Source of the DNA: Prevotella sp.
GTDB taxonomy: Bacteria > Bacteroidota > Bacteroidia > Bacteroidales > Bacteroidaceae
Length of the DNA stretch: 64,000 bases
Direction of reading: 5' to 3'
Assembly: GCA_017443345.1 (NCBI GenBank)
Contig: JAFSNR010000024.1
Coordinates: 45,893 to 109,892, forward strand
Under the pieces are notes generated by a model that worked only from the letters and a program-made list of their open reading frames with translations, was not told the DNA's origin and searched no databases. Of the stretch, positions 29,007-37,090 are shown one piece after another. Every line of letters starts with the position of its first letter. Position 1 is the first letter of the stretch. Made by a program: the position numbers and the translations under genes.

Positions 29007-31022
29007 ATGAATAAACGAGCAACTTTCGCTGCCCTTTTCGCGGCAGCCACGATGGGTCTCAGTGCCCAGAAGCCAATGACTGCCCCTGCAGGTGGCAAGG
29101 CAATCAGTGATGAATTAATCGGTATCTTCTTCGAGGACATCAACAACTCTGCTGATGGTGGTCTCTATGCCGAACTGGTACAGAACGGATCCTTCGAGTT
29201 CTCTCCCGTAGAGCGCGACGGATGGGGCCCAGGAACGGCCTGGAAGATGATCCGTCCAGGACACTCCACTGGATGGTTGGAGACTCGCAATGAAAATCCC
29301 GTTCATGCCAACAACGCCAATTATATGCGTCTCCACGTGGAGCGTGTCAAGGAATATGTCGACTATCGTGGTTGGAAAGGTTTTGGACTGCAGAACGACG
29401 GTTTTGACGGCATCTCCGTGAAGGCTGGCGAGAAGTATGACTTCTCGGCATTCCTGCGTAATATCGGTGATGCCAAGCAGGTGCGCGTGGCGCTCGTCTA
29501 TCAAGAGCCAGGATGGCCTCCCAAGGACCCCAGACTCCTGGCAGAGGCAGTCATTGACGTAAAGGACAATGCATGGAAGAAGTACGAGGCTGTGCTGACA
29601 CCTGACTCGACCTGTCAGAAAGCCTCTCTTCAGATCCTCGTGCTGAACGTTGGTGACATGGATGTCGACGTCGTATCCTTGATGCCAGAGGATACCTATA
29701 AGGGTCATGGCTTGCGTAAGGATTTGGCTCAGGCACTCGCTGACCTTCAGCCAAAGTTCATGCGCTTCCCTGGTGGCTGTGTCGTTCATGGTGGTGGTGA
29801 CGGTTTCTGGAACACCTATCGTTGGAAGACGACCATTGGTCCCAAGGAGCAGCGTCGACAGCTGAAGAATACCTGGGGTTATCACCAGAGCTGTGGACTT
29901 GGCTACTATGAGTACTTCCAGTTCTGTGAGGATCTTGGTATGGAGCCCGTACCCATTCTGCCTGCTGGTGTGAGCTGTCAAGGTGCCAACGGCGGTTGGG
30001 GCTTATGGCCCACTCAGGCTCAGGACGTAGTGCCTATGTCTGAAATGGATGAGTGGGTGGCTGAGGCCATCGACCTCATCGAGTGGGCGAATGGTGATCC
30101 TGCTACTAACAAGTGGGCGAAGATGCGTGCAGACGCTGGTCATCCCAAGCCCTTCAACCTGAAGTATCTCGGTATCGGTAACGAGGAGAAGATCTCGCCT
30201 GAGTTCATCGAGCGCTTTAAATATATATATGAACGCGTGATGAAGGCTCATCCTGAGATTGTCATCGTGGGTACGGCTGGTCCCGGTTCCCATGAGGGTA
30301 ATCCTGACTACGAGGCTGGTTGGAAACTTGCTAACGAACTCGGCATGCCCATTCTCGACGAGCACTACTACGAGCAGAACGACTTCTTCCTCAACAAGCG
30401 CCAGTATGACAGCTATCCCCGTGATGCCAAGACCAAGGTCTATTTAGGCGAATATGCCGCCAAGGACAAGAAACTCATCGATGCCCTCGCAGAAGGACTC
30501 TACCTGCTCCATGTAGAGCGCAATGGCGATGTGGTGGCCATGACCTCCTATGCACCGCTCTTTGCCCGCAAGGACGGTACCCAGTGGAATCCCGACCTCA
30601 TCTACTACGACAACGAGCGCCCCTTCCTTACTTGCAGCTATTATGTGCAGCAGCTCTTCGGACAGTCTTCAGGCAACTACTACTATGGTGACTGCGTGAA
30701 GTTCGAGGGCGATGCGCCTGATGCTATCCAGCCCATGGAGAACGTGCACTATGGTCAGAGCGTAATCCTGAACACTAAGACCCGCCAGCTCTTCGTGAAA
30801 CTCTGTAACGCCAGCGGTGAGGCCAAGAAGGCCAACATCAACCTGAGCCGCTTTGGTATCAAGAAGATGGCTACGAAGACCGTGCTCTCAGGCAATCCTG
30901 ATGACGAGAACAACTATGAGGTCCAGCCTATTGCCCCCAAGTCAGAGCAGATCAAGGCCCAGAAGAAGTTCAGCCTCGACCTCGCTCCCTACAGCTTCGT
31001 CATGCTGCAGTATACACTCTAA
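29007..31022 (+). CDS. Secreted GH51 alpha-L-arabinofuranosidase
   Basis: A 671-residue secreted enzyme (signal peptide ends LSAQ). A jelly-roll domain (about 25-200) precedes a TIM barrel with RFPGGCVVHGG, acid/base Glu393 in GIGNEE and nucleophile Glu482 in YLGEYA, then a C-terminal beta-sandwich. It removes alpha-L-arabinofuranose from arabinan or arabinoxylan. It is 32 bases after fhs and ends at a strong bidirectional hairpin terminator. Confidence 0.93.
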   Translation: MNKRATFAALFAAATMGLSAQKPMTAPAGGKAISDELIGIFFEDINNSADGGLYAELVQNGSFEFSPVERDGWGPGTAWKMIRPGHSTGWLETRNENPVHANNANYMRLHVERVKEYVDYRGWKGFGLQNDGFDGISVKAGEKYDFSAFLRNIGDAKQVRVALVYQEPGWPPKDPRLLAEAVIDVKDNAWKKYEAVLTPDSTCQKASLQILVLNVGDMDVDVVSLMPEDTYKGHGLRKDLAQALADLQPKFMRFPGGCVVHGGGDGFWNTYRWKTTIGPKEQRRQLKNTWGYHQSCGLGYYEYFQFCEDLGMEPVPILPAGVSCQGANGGWGLWPTQAQDVVPMSEMDEWVAEAIDLIEWANGDPATNKWAKMRADAGHPKPFNLKYLGIGNEEKISPEFIERFKYIYERVMKAHPEIVIVGTAGPGSHEGNPDYEAGWKLANELGMPILDEHYYEQNDFFLNKRQYDSYPRDAKTKVYLGEYAAKDKKLIDALAEGLYLLHVERNGDVVAMTSYAPLFARKDGTQWNPDLIYYDNERPFLTCSYYVQQLFGQSSGNYYYGDCVKFEGDAPDAIQPMENVHYGQSVILNTKTRQLFVKLCNASGEAKKANINLSRFGIKKMATKTVLSGNPDDENNYEVQPIAPKSEQIKAQKKFSLDLAPYSFVMLQYTL

Positions 31023-31027
31023 TAAGC

Positions 31028-31063
31028 AATCATCCCTGCCAAATTTGGCAGGGATGATTTTTT
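31028..31063. terminator. Intrinsic terminator shared by convergent genes
   Basis: A perfect palindrome with 16-base arms (31028-31043 and 31044-31059; core ATCATCCCTGCC), followed by T's on the plus strand. It ends the GH51 gene and could also stop the beta-flower gene on the other strand. Confidence 0.85.
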
Positions 31064-31065
31064 AT

Positions 31066-31485
31066 TTACCTGAGGTTGAAGAAGGGGAAGAAATACATCA
31101 CGGCTACGCGTCGTACATCCGTCATCTGCTCGGCACGGCCAATGATAGAGCCGTTATAGCGGATGTCGCCGTTTTTCTCGACGCGACCTACGATAGAGCC
31201 GTTAATACGCACGTCGTTGTTCGATTCTACTCTGCCGATAATGGAACCGTTCTTGCGGATGTCACCGTTGTTCTCGATACGCCCCACGATAGATCCACCA
31301 ACGCGGATGTCGCCATTCGACTCAAAACGGCCAACGATAGAGCCACCAATGCGTACATCGCCGTTTGACTCTATTTTGCCGACGATACTGCCACCCAGGC
31401 GAAGGTTGTCTGCCATGACGTTGACATTTACTGTGAGCAGTAAGGCTACTGCCATGACCAGTCTCAAAATGCTTGATTTCTTCAT
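31066..31485 (-). CDS. Secreted 5-fold beta-flower repeat protein
   Basis: A 139-residue secreted protein with a signal peptide (ends NVMA) and six tandem 16-residue repeats of the form GGSIVGRIESNGDIRV. This matches the Bacteroidetes 5-fold beta-flower family, small repeat proteins of unknown function. The DNA is correspondingly a 48-bp tandem repeat. I use the ATG at 31485, which begins a normal signal peptide; the frame is open back to 31620 but there it overlaps the deacetylase gene. It follows that gene by 20 bases, so the two form an operon. Confidence 0.8.
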   Translation of the reverse strand: MKKSSILRLVMAVALLLTVNVNVMADNLRLGGSIVGKIESNGDVRIGGSIVGRFESNGDIRVGGSIVGRIENNGDIRKNGSIIGRVESNNDVRINGSIVGRVEKNGDIRYNGSIIGRAEQMTDVRRVAVMYFFPFFNLR

Positions 31486-31505
31486 TGTCTTTAAAGATTC
31501 AATTG

Positions 31506-32306
31506 TTAATATGATGGTTTGTTTGTTGAGATGTTCTTTGTCTTCACGAAGTCGGTATAGGTGATAAATCGATGGCCGTCTTTCTTCAGCATCTTGACGA
31601 GGCGGTCCAGACGATCGCACATCTGCTGTCCGCTGTGGTTCTTGATGATGAACGGCATCTTGAACTCAGGATGCTCTCTGAGTTCGAAGAACTCCCAGGG
31701 ATGGAAGTAGGTGACGAAATGGCCATCGTGCCTAAGCGTGCGGCGCACCATCCAGTGGTATAGCCCTTCAGGCAGGTTGTGGAGCGACAGCCAGAATAGG
31801 GGGAATCGGATGAGTGGTGTGACAGAGGCAGGAATCTGCAGCACGCCGTCTTTCATGAAGGGCGTGCGGGGATCGGTCAGATGCATGTAGCGACCGGGAA
31901 TGAAAGCAGGATTCAGCGACGAGTTGTACAGATAGCCCGCCCGCTTGATTTCTGACTCTACTACGGGGAACATCCGGGGCTGACGGTAGCCATAGACGGT
32001 GCGTCCTGTACAGCGCTCCACGATCTCTTTCGAACGGACGAAGTCAGTTTCCATAGGTTGCCAATGGTCAACACCATGGCATGCCACTTCGTGGCCCTCG
32101 TCCATGATGCGTTGCATCACCTCAGGCGCGTTTTCTGCGAAGTTTCCTGTGCAGAAGAAGGTGGCTTTTACCTGATTGTATTTCAATACATCGAGGATGC
32201 GGTTGGTGCCGACCTTCGAGACGACCATCCCCTGTTCCAGCGAGAAGTCAACACCATGCTCGCGAGGAACATCAAACTCCTCGGTGTCAAAACTCAACAA
32301 AATCAT
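31506..32306 (-). CDS. Cytoplasmic polysaccharide deacetylase family protein
   Basis: A 266-residue NodB-type deacetylase without a signal peptide, of the DUF3473 / lipopolysaccharide-linked group. LSFDTEEFD gives the metal-binding Asp, ACHGVDHW the His ligands, and FHPWEF the C-terminal motif. Related proteins often sit in cell-surface polysaccharide clusters, so it may act on an envelope glycan precursor rather than on food glycans. It is first in an operon with the beta-flower gene. A -7 box (minus TATATTTGC) lies at 32363-32371. Confidence 0.85.
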   Translation of the reverse strand: MILLSFDTEEFDVPREHGVDFSLEQGMVVSKVGTNRILDVLKYNQVKATFFCTGNFAENAPEVMQRIMDEGHEVACHGVDHWQPMETDFVRSKEIVERCTGRTVYGYRQPRMFPVVESEIKRAGYLYNSSLNPAFIPGRYMHLTDPRTPFMKDGVLQIPASVTPLIRFPLFWLSLHNLPEGLYHWMVRRTLRHDGHFVTYFHPWEFFELREHPEFKMPFIIKNHSGQQMCDRLDRLVKMLKKDGHRFITYTDFVKTKNISTNKPSY

Positions 32307-32362
32307 AACTCAATATTTAAATTAAACATACACCAATTTGTATGAAACATCTGTGATATGGT

Positions 32363-32371
32363 GCAAATATA
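32363..32371 (-). promoter_or_regulatory. -7 box of the deacetylase operon
   Basis: Minus-strand TATATTTGC, 57 bases upstream of the start at 32306. Confidence 0.55.
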
Positions 32372-32434
32372 ATATGAAAAATTGAATTAAACTAATTCGT
32401 GGTTCACCAATCGGTGCGCTTTATGGTTATTTAA

Positions 32435-32917
32435 CTAATCGCTGATAGACTCTATCTGGATGCCGTCTTGGATGAGTTCTGTTATCAGACCTCGGATGCG
32501 GGCGAGGCCATTGCCTTTGGGAGAGGCGTTAGAGCCATGAGAGGAAATAGAGGAGCCATCGGAGAACTTGGCCCTGAACGACCAACCCCAACCATCAAGC
32601 ACTTCCATCTTGGGGTGATAAGCCTCTTTATACTTAAACATCTCCTCGTTTTCGATAATCTGACGGAAACGGGTCATGGTCTCAGGAGAAAGTTGCTTCT
32701 GAAACAAAGGACCGTAGTTTTCTTTCATGGCACGAAGTACGAAAGTGCCCGTAGAGTCTGGCTCTACACAACCATACCACTCGTAACCTGCCATCGTTCC
32801 GCTATGTGTCAGTTCCACACGTACCAGAGCACCCTCTGGCATCCGTTTTACCGTACAGCCCACCAAGCTAAGAAGGCCACCAAATAAGCATAAAAATAAA
32901 CTTCTACCTTTCATCAT
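32435..32917 (-). CDS. Putative lipoprotein of unknown function
   Basis: A 160-residue protein with a lipoprotein signal peptide: a hydrophobic stretch and the lipobox LVGC at residues 18-21. I recognise no family. The middle (SGTMAGYEWYGCVEPDSTG and later DGWGWSFRAKF) is beta-rich. It may start at the second Met (32914). It begins 40 bases after the GH51 fusion gene and probably shares its transcript. Confidence 0.7.
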   Translation of the reverse strand: MMKGRSLFLCLFGGLLSLVGCTVKRMPEGALVRVELTHSGTMAGYEWYGCVEPDSTGTFVLRAMKENYGPLFQKQLSPETMTRFRQIIENEEMFKYKEAYHPKMEVLDGWGWSFRAKFSDGSSISSHGSNASPKGNGLARIRGLITELIQDGIQIESISD

Positions 32918-32957
32918 TTCTATTTCATTCGTGAAATGGTATGATTTCTGTAATTAT

Positions 32958-35522
32958 CTACAGCTCTATGACTCTGATGGAATAGGCAGGCAGGTTCAGG
33001 CTCTTCCCTGTCAGTTCTTCGGTCTTGATTTCGACTTGCTGGTCCTCGGGGAGGCCGTCGAAGCCGATGGCTTTGGAGCCTTGGGGGATGGTGAGGCCTT
33101 CGACGTTGAGGATCAGTCGCTCGGGCAGGGCATTGATGACCTTAAGGTAGGTCTTGCCTGTCTTCGAGTTGCGAACGACACTGGCTCCCAGACGATGGGC
33201 GAAGCTTGGCTGCTCAGATGTGCTGGCTCCTGGTTCGCGAACGACATTGAACTTCAGCTCTGAGGTCACGTAGCGGTCGCCACCATAGACGGAGAAGAGG
33301 CGCTGGGTCTCGTATGCAGGGGTGGGGCGCACCTCCGTGTTCGAGAAGTAGATCATATCGGGGTTCCAGTTGTGGTGGCCGTCCTTGGCGAGCATGGGGG
33401 CATAGGAGGTCATCTCGACGATGTCACCATTACGCTCGATATCCGTCAGATAGAGTGCTTCGGCAAGGGCTGTCTCCACGTTGGGACGCTTCACATCAGT
33501 AGAGGCTGCATATTCGCCGAGGTAGACCTTGGCAGAGTTGCGGTCGTAGCTGTCGTAATAGTTGCGATGGTGCATGAACCAACCAGTAGATTCATAGTAG
33601 TGCTCATCGACCATATATTGCAGATCGGGGTGTTTCTTCGTGAAGTCCCAGCCTTCGAGGTAGTCGGCAGAAGGTGTGTGGAAGGGTCCTACAGTGCCGC
33701 AGATCTTGATCTCAGGATATTTGGCACGGATGGCCTTGCAGATCATCTCGTAACGCTCCTCGAAGACGGTTGAGATGATATCCTCGTTGCCAATGCCGAT
33801 GTACTTCAGGTTGAAGGGTTTGGGATGTCCTGCGTCAGCACGCATCTTGGCCCACTTAGAAGTGGCAGGGTCGCCATTGGCCCAGTCGATAAGGTCGAGC
33901 AGTTCCTGAATATAGGCAGGCATATCCTTCATGGGGATGCCTCCCTGCTGACCTCCGATGCCTTGACGGTTGTTGTTGGAGTTCTGGCAGGGCACTCCAG
34001 CAGCGAGCACGGGCAGTGGCTCTGCTCCGATGTCCTCACAGAACTGGAAGTACTCGAAGAAACCTAAGCCGCGCGTCTGGTGATAGCCCCAGATATTAAA
34101 GTCGGGCTTACGGTCCTGGAGGGGACCGACGGTATGGTTCCAATGGTAGATGTTCTCCAGTCCCTGGCCGTGACTCATACAACCACCAGGGAAGCGAACG
34201 AACTTGGGCTTGAGGTCGGCGATGACTTGTGCGAGGTCCTTGCGAAGGCCGTTCTTTCGACCCATGAAGGTTTCCTGTGGGAAGAGGCTGACCATGTCGA
34301 TGCCTGCTTTCCCGTCATTCAGTCCTGCAACGGCGAGACGAGCCTTCTCACAGGTCCGGGTGGCCTTAAGCACAGCCTCGTATTGCTGCCAGGCTGCACC
34401 TTGGGTCTTGATCTTGGTCTGGGCTATGACGCTGCCGTCTTCTGTGACCAATGAGACGATGAAATCCTTCTTTAATTTGCTCTTGCCTTGTGGGGCAGGG
34501 ATGTTGCGCACGAACATCGAAAAGTCGTACTTGGCACCTGCTGTAACAGCGATGCCGTCCCATCCTTCATTATAGATGGTGTCGTTGCCCAACACGGCAT
34601 AATGGGGATTGTTCTCGCTCAACGGGTCGACGGAGATGACAACCACAGGTTTCGAACCACTCCAGGAAGTGGTGGCACTCCAGCCACGATGGTCTTTTGG
34701 GACGTATTCGAAGTCGCGATTCTGGATGAGTTCGGCATAAAGTCCTCCGTCAGCGGCGTAGCTGATATCCTCGAAGAAGATACCAATCAGCTTGTCGCTG
34801 ATGGCTTTCTCCTGACCAGAAACTTTCAGCGTGGCCTTGACGGGGCCGGCGATGTTGAAAGGATGGTCCTTCTTGTCGTTGTGCATGCGCTCCTGACTGA
34901 TCTGCCAGTCTTTCGCCTGACGCTCGAAATGATTAGTGATGGTCTGCAGTTCAGTCGGGGTGATGTCGAAGAGACAGCCGTTCTCCTCTTTGCCATTGAT
35001 GGAAACGGTGTTGCGTGTCCAGGCGGCCTCACTGATCAGGCTGGCTTCATCCTTACTGAACTTCCTGAAGTCGGCAGAGGCAGATACCCACCGTCTGTCA
35101 CCACCTTTGGTCTTATAGTAGATATCGAAAGTGCCGTTATCGTTGGGGAAGATGACTGGACTCAGGCATTGGCGGGTGGACATAATAGGATAATCCTGAG
35201 GACGCCAGCTGACCAGATCCTTGCTATAGGCAACAGCGAGCAAAGGACTCTTGTCATTCACTTGGAAGACGAGTCGCCAGGAACCGTCGGCTGCACGAGC
35301 CACTGAGGGGTGGTACATGCGTTTTTCAGCGCCCCATGTACCATAGTCGGAAGAGCATAATTGTCCGATTTCCTGCCAACCGTCAGCAGTTTCTTGCGCA
35401 ATATGCAGGCCTGCACGCTCACCAGGGCAGTAGATAAACACTTGTTTTGTATCCTGTGCGTTGACAGAAAGCGAGATGAATGTTGCCAGGAAGGCCATTC
35501 CAAAGGATTTGATCTTCTTCAT
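32958..35522 (-). CDS. Secreted GH43-like propeller + GH51 alpha-L-arabinofuranosidase fusion
   Basis: An 854-residue secreted protein (signal peptide ends VNAQ). Residues 25-225 have blade-like repeats (MYHPSVARAADGSWRLVF, YSKDLVSWRPQDYP, GTFDIYYKTK) typical of the five-bladed GH43 fold, but cover only part of one. From about 240 a complete GH51 unit follows: jelly-roll, RFPGGCMSHGQG, acid/base in GIGNED and nucleophile in YLGEYA. GH51 releases alpha-L-arabinofuranose; the propeller part may bind glycan. I use the ATG at 35522; the longer reading to 35624 crosses the promoter. Confidence 0.87.
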   Translation of the reverse strand: MKKIKSFGMAFLATFISLSVNAQDTKQVFIYCPGERAGLHIAQETADGWQEIGQLCSSDYGTWGAEKRMYHPSVARAADGSWRLVFQVNDKSPLLAVAYSKDLVSWRPQDYPIMSTRQCLSPVIFPNDNGTFDIYYKTKGGDRRWVSASADFRKFSKDEASLISEAAWTRNTVSINGKEENGCLFDITPTELQTITNHFERQAKDWQISQERMHNDKKDHPFNIAGPVKATLKVSGQEKAISDKLIGIFFEDISYAADGGLYAELIQNRDFEYVPKDHRGWSATTSWSGSKPVVVISVDPLSENNPHYAVLGNDTIYNEGWDGIAVTAGAKYDFSMFVRNIPAPQGKSKLKKDFIVSLVTEDGSVIAQTKIKTQGAAWQQYEAVLKATRTCEKARLAVAGLNDGKAGIDMVSLFPQETFMGRKNGLRKDLAQVIADLKPKFVRFPGGCMSHGQGLENIYHWNHTVGPLQDRKPDFNIWGYHQTRGLGFFEYFQFCEDIGAEPLPVLAAGVPCQNSNNNRQGIGGQQGGIPMKDMPAYIQELLDLIDWANGDPATSKWAKMRADAGHPKPFNLKYIGIGNEDIISTVFEERYEMICKAIRAKYPEIKICGTVGPFHTPSADYLEGWDFTKKHPDLQYMVDEHYYESTGWFMHHRNYYDSYDRNSAKVYLGEYAASTDVKRPNVETALAEALYLTDIERNGDIVEMTSYAPMLAKDGHHNWNPDMIYFSNTEVRPTPAYETQRLFSVYGGDRYVTSELKFNVVREPGASTSEQPSFAHRLGASVVRNSKTGKTYLKVINALPERLILNVEGLTIPQGSKAIGFDGLPEDQQVEIKTEELTGKSLNLPAYSIRVIEL

Positions 35523-35546
35523 ACAAATGGTTTTAGTAAATCTGCT

Positions 35547-35579
35547 GCAAAGATACGAATAAGTGAGAGAAAAACCAAA
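35547..35579 (-). promoter_or_regulatory. Promoter of the GH43-like/GH51 gene
   Basis: Minus-strand -7 box TATCTTTGC at 35547-35555 and -33 TTTG at 35576-35579, with a 20-base spacer. Confidence 0.7.
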
Positions 35580-35630
35580 TATTATTTGAGTTTTTCCAAA
35601 CGGGAGTATCTTCGGCGAAGCCAAAGTTAC

Positions 35631-35660
35631 AAAAAAAGCCGAAAGCGTTCAACTTTCGAC
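35631..35660 (-). terminator. Intrinsic terminator after the transporter gene
   Basis: GCCGAAAG (35638-35645) pairs with CTTTCGAC (35653-35660) with one mismatch. On the minus strand the stem runs into seven T's. Confidence 0.75.
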
Positions 35661-35683
35661 CTTTTCTATTTTATTTAAGATAG

Positions 35684-37078
35684 TTACTCTTTGCTACGAG
35701 CCTCGATTTCCTGGTTTATCTTGTCGATCTTCTCGTCAGTCAGCTCATATTTCGAAATGATGAACATAGCCAACAACAACAGAGCTGCAGGGATGACACA
35801 TACCAGCCAGAGGATTCCCTCCTCGGCCTCAGGCGTCTGCTGTATAACCTCAGGGTTGTAAGCAACATACTCGAGAATGGCGGGAGCGACCACGCTACCT
35901 AATGTCATACCGGCCTTGAAGAAGATACCTGTCAGGGCATTGACGATACCTGCGATGCGCTTGCCGCTGACATACTCACCATAGGAGATCACCTCAGGCA
36001 CGAGTGCCCACATGTAACCAGTAGCCACAATGACACCCGTAGACTTCACGAACTGAGCCACATAGACCATGCTCATGCTGGGGTTGTCCATCTTTGCAAC
36101 GACATAGAGAAATGCCATGCCAACGATGGCAATTGACAGGAAGATGTAGAACATGTTCTTCTTTCCTACCATTTTCTTGATCATCGGCACTAAGGGCATG
36201 AAAATGAAGGAAGGCGCAGAGCCGAGACCCATGAAGATGGAGAGCTGATCTGCTGAACCATGCATATTGCTATTGATGAAGTAAGCACCAGCAGCATTGC
36301 CGATAGACATCATGGCAAAGGCCGTAATGAAGAAGAAGGCGATAATACGCAATGGGCGGTTGTGGAAGAACTCCATCCAGAGGTCGCTGATCTTTACATT
36401 AGCAGCCTCGCTGGCATCCATCACCACGCGTTCCTTACACTGGCTGAAGCAGAATAGCAACAGGGCCAATCCTACGAGACCGTAGATAGTCATTGTCGTG
36501 AACCATGCGGCTGGGTCTTTGGGCAGACCCTCTGCCTCCTGGTTAGTGAAGTAGGCAATCAACAGCGGAAGTCCGGAGCCTACGGCCAAACCACCACAGT
36601 TAGCCATAAACATTCGGACGGAGGTGAGGATCGTAATCTCATCTGTATCACGTGTCAGTGAGGAGTTCAAAGCACCATAGGGCACATTAATAAATGTGTA
36701 GAGCAGTGTCATGGCTATATACGTGATGTACGCATAGAGCAGTGATGGAGCGAAACCGTTCCAGAAGCAGAGGATGGCGAAGCCCGTCAGGGGGATACCG
36801 ACAAACACCAGATAGGTACGATACTTTCCTAGCTTGGGATTATGCTTGTCGATAAGAGCTCCCACGATAGGATCCCAAATCACATTGGCAATATTACCCA
36901 CTGCAAACATAACTGATACGTCAACGGCATTGAGGCCATAGATGTCAGTGTAGAAAAACAGCAGGTACATACATGTAGTCTGGAAAATCAGGTTTTGCGC
37001 CAAGTCGCCCGATCCAAAGCCGATGCGTTGGAGCCAAGAGAGCTTATAGAAGCCTTTGCTTTCGTTTGTTGTAGCCAT
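35684..37078 (-). CDS. MFS sugar symporter, GPH family
   Basis: A 464-residue inner-membrane transporter with about 12 hydrophobic helices. WDPIVGALIDKHNPKLGKYR between helices 2 and 3 is the signature of the glycoside-pentoside-hexuronide cation symporter family. It probably imports the sugars or short oligosaccharides made by the enzymes around it. It lies 12 bases after the acetylesterase gene and is the last gene of that operon. Confidence 0.9.
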   Translation of the reverse strand: MATTNESKGFYKLSWLQRIGFGSGDLAQNLIFQTTCMYLLFFYTDIYGLNAVDVSVMFAVGNIANVIWDPIVGALIDKHNPKLGKYRTYLVFVGIPLTGFAILCFWNGFAPSLLYAYITYIAMTLLYTFINVPYGALNSSLTRDTDEITILTSVRMFMANCGGLAVGSGLPLLIAYFTNQEAEGLPKDPAAWFTTMTIYGLVGLALLLFCFSQCKERVVMDASEAANVKISDLWMEFFHNRPLRIIAFFFITAFAMMSIGNAAGAYFINSNMHGSADQLSIFMGLGSAPSFIFMPLVPMIKKMVGKKNMFYIFLSIAIVGMAFLYVVAKMDNPSMSMVYVAQFVKSTGVIVATGYMWALVPEVISYGEYVSGKRIAGIVNALTGIFFKAGMTLGSVVAPAILEYVAYNPEVIQQTPEAEEGILWLVCVIPAALLLLAMFIISKYELTDEKIDKINQEIEARSKE

Positions 37079-37090
37079 AATTGATAATTT

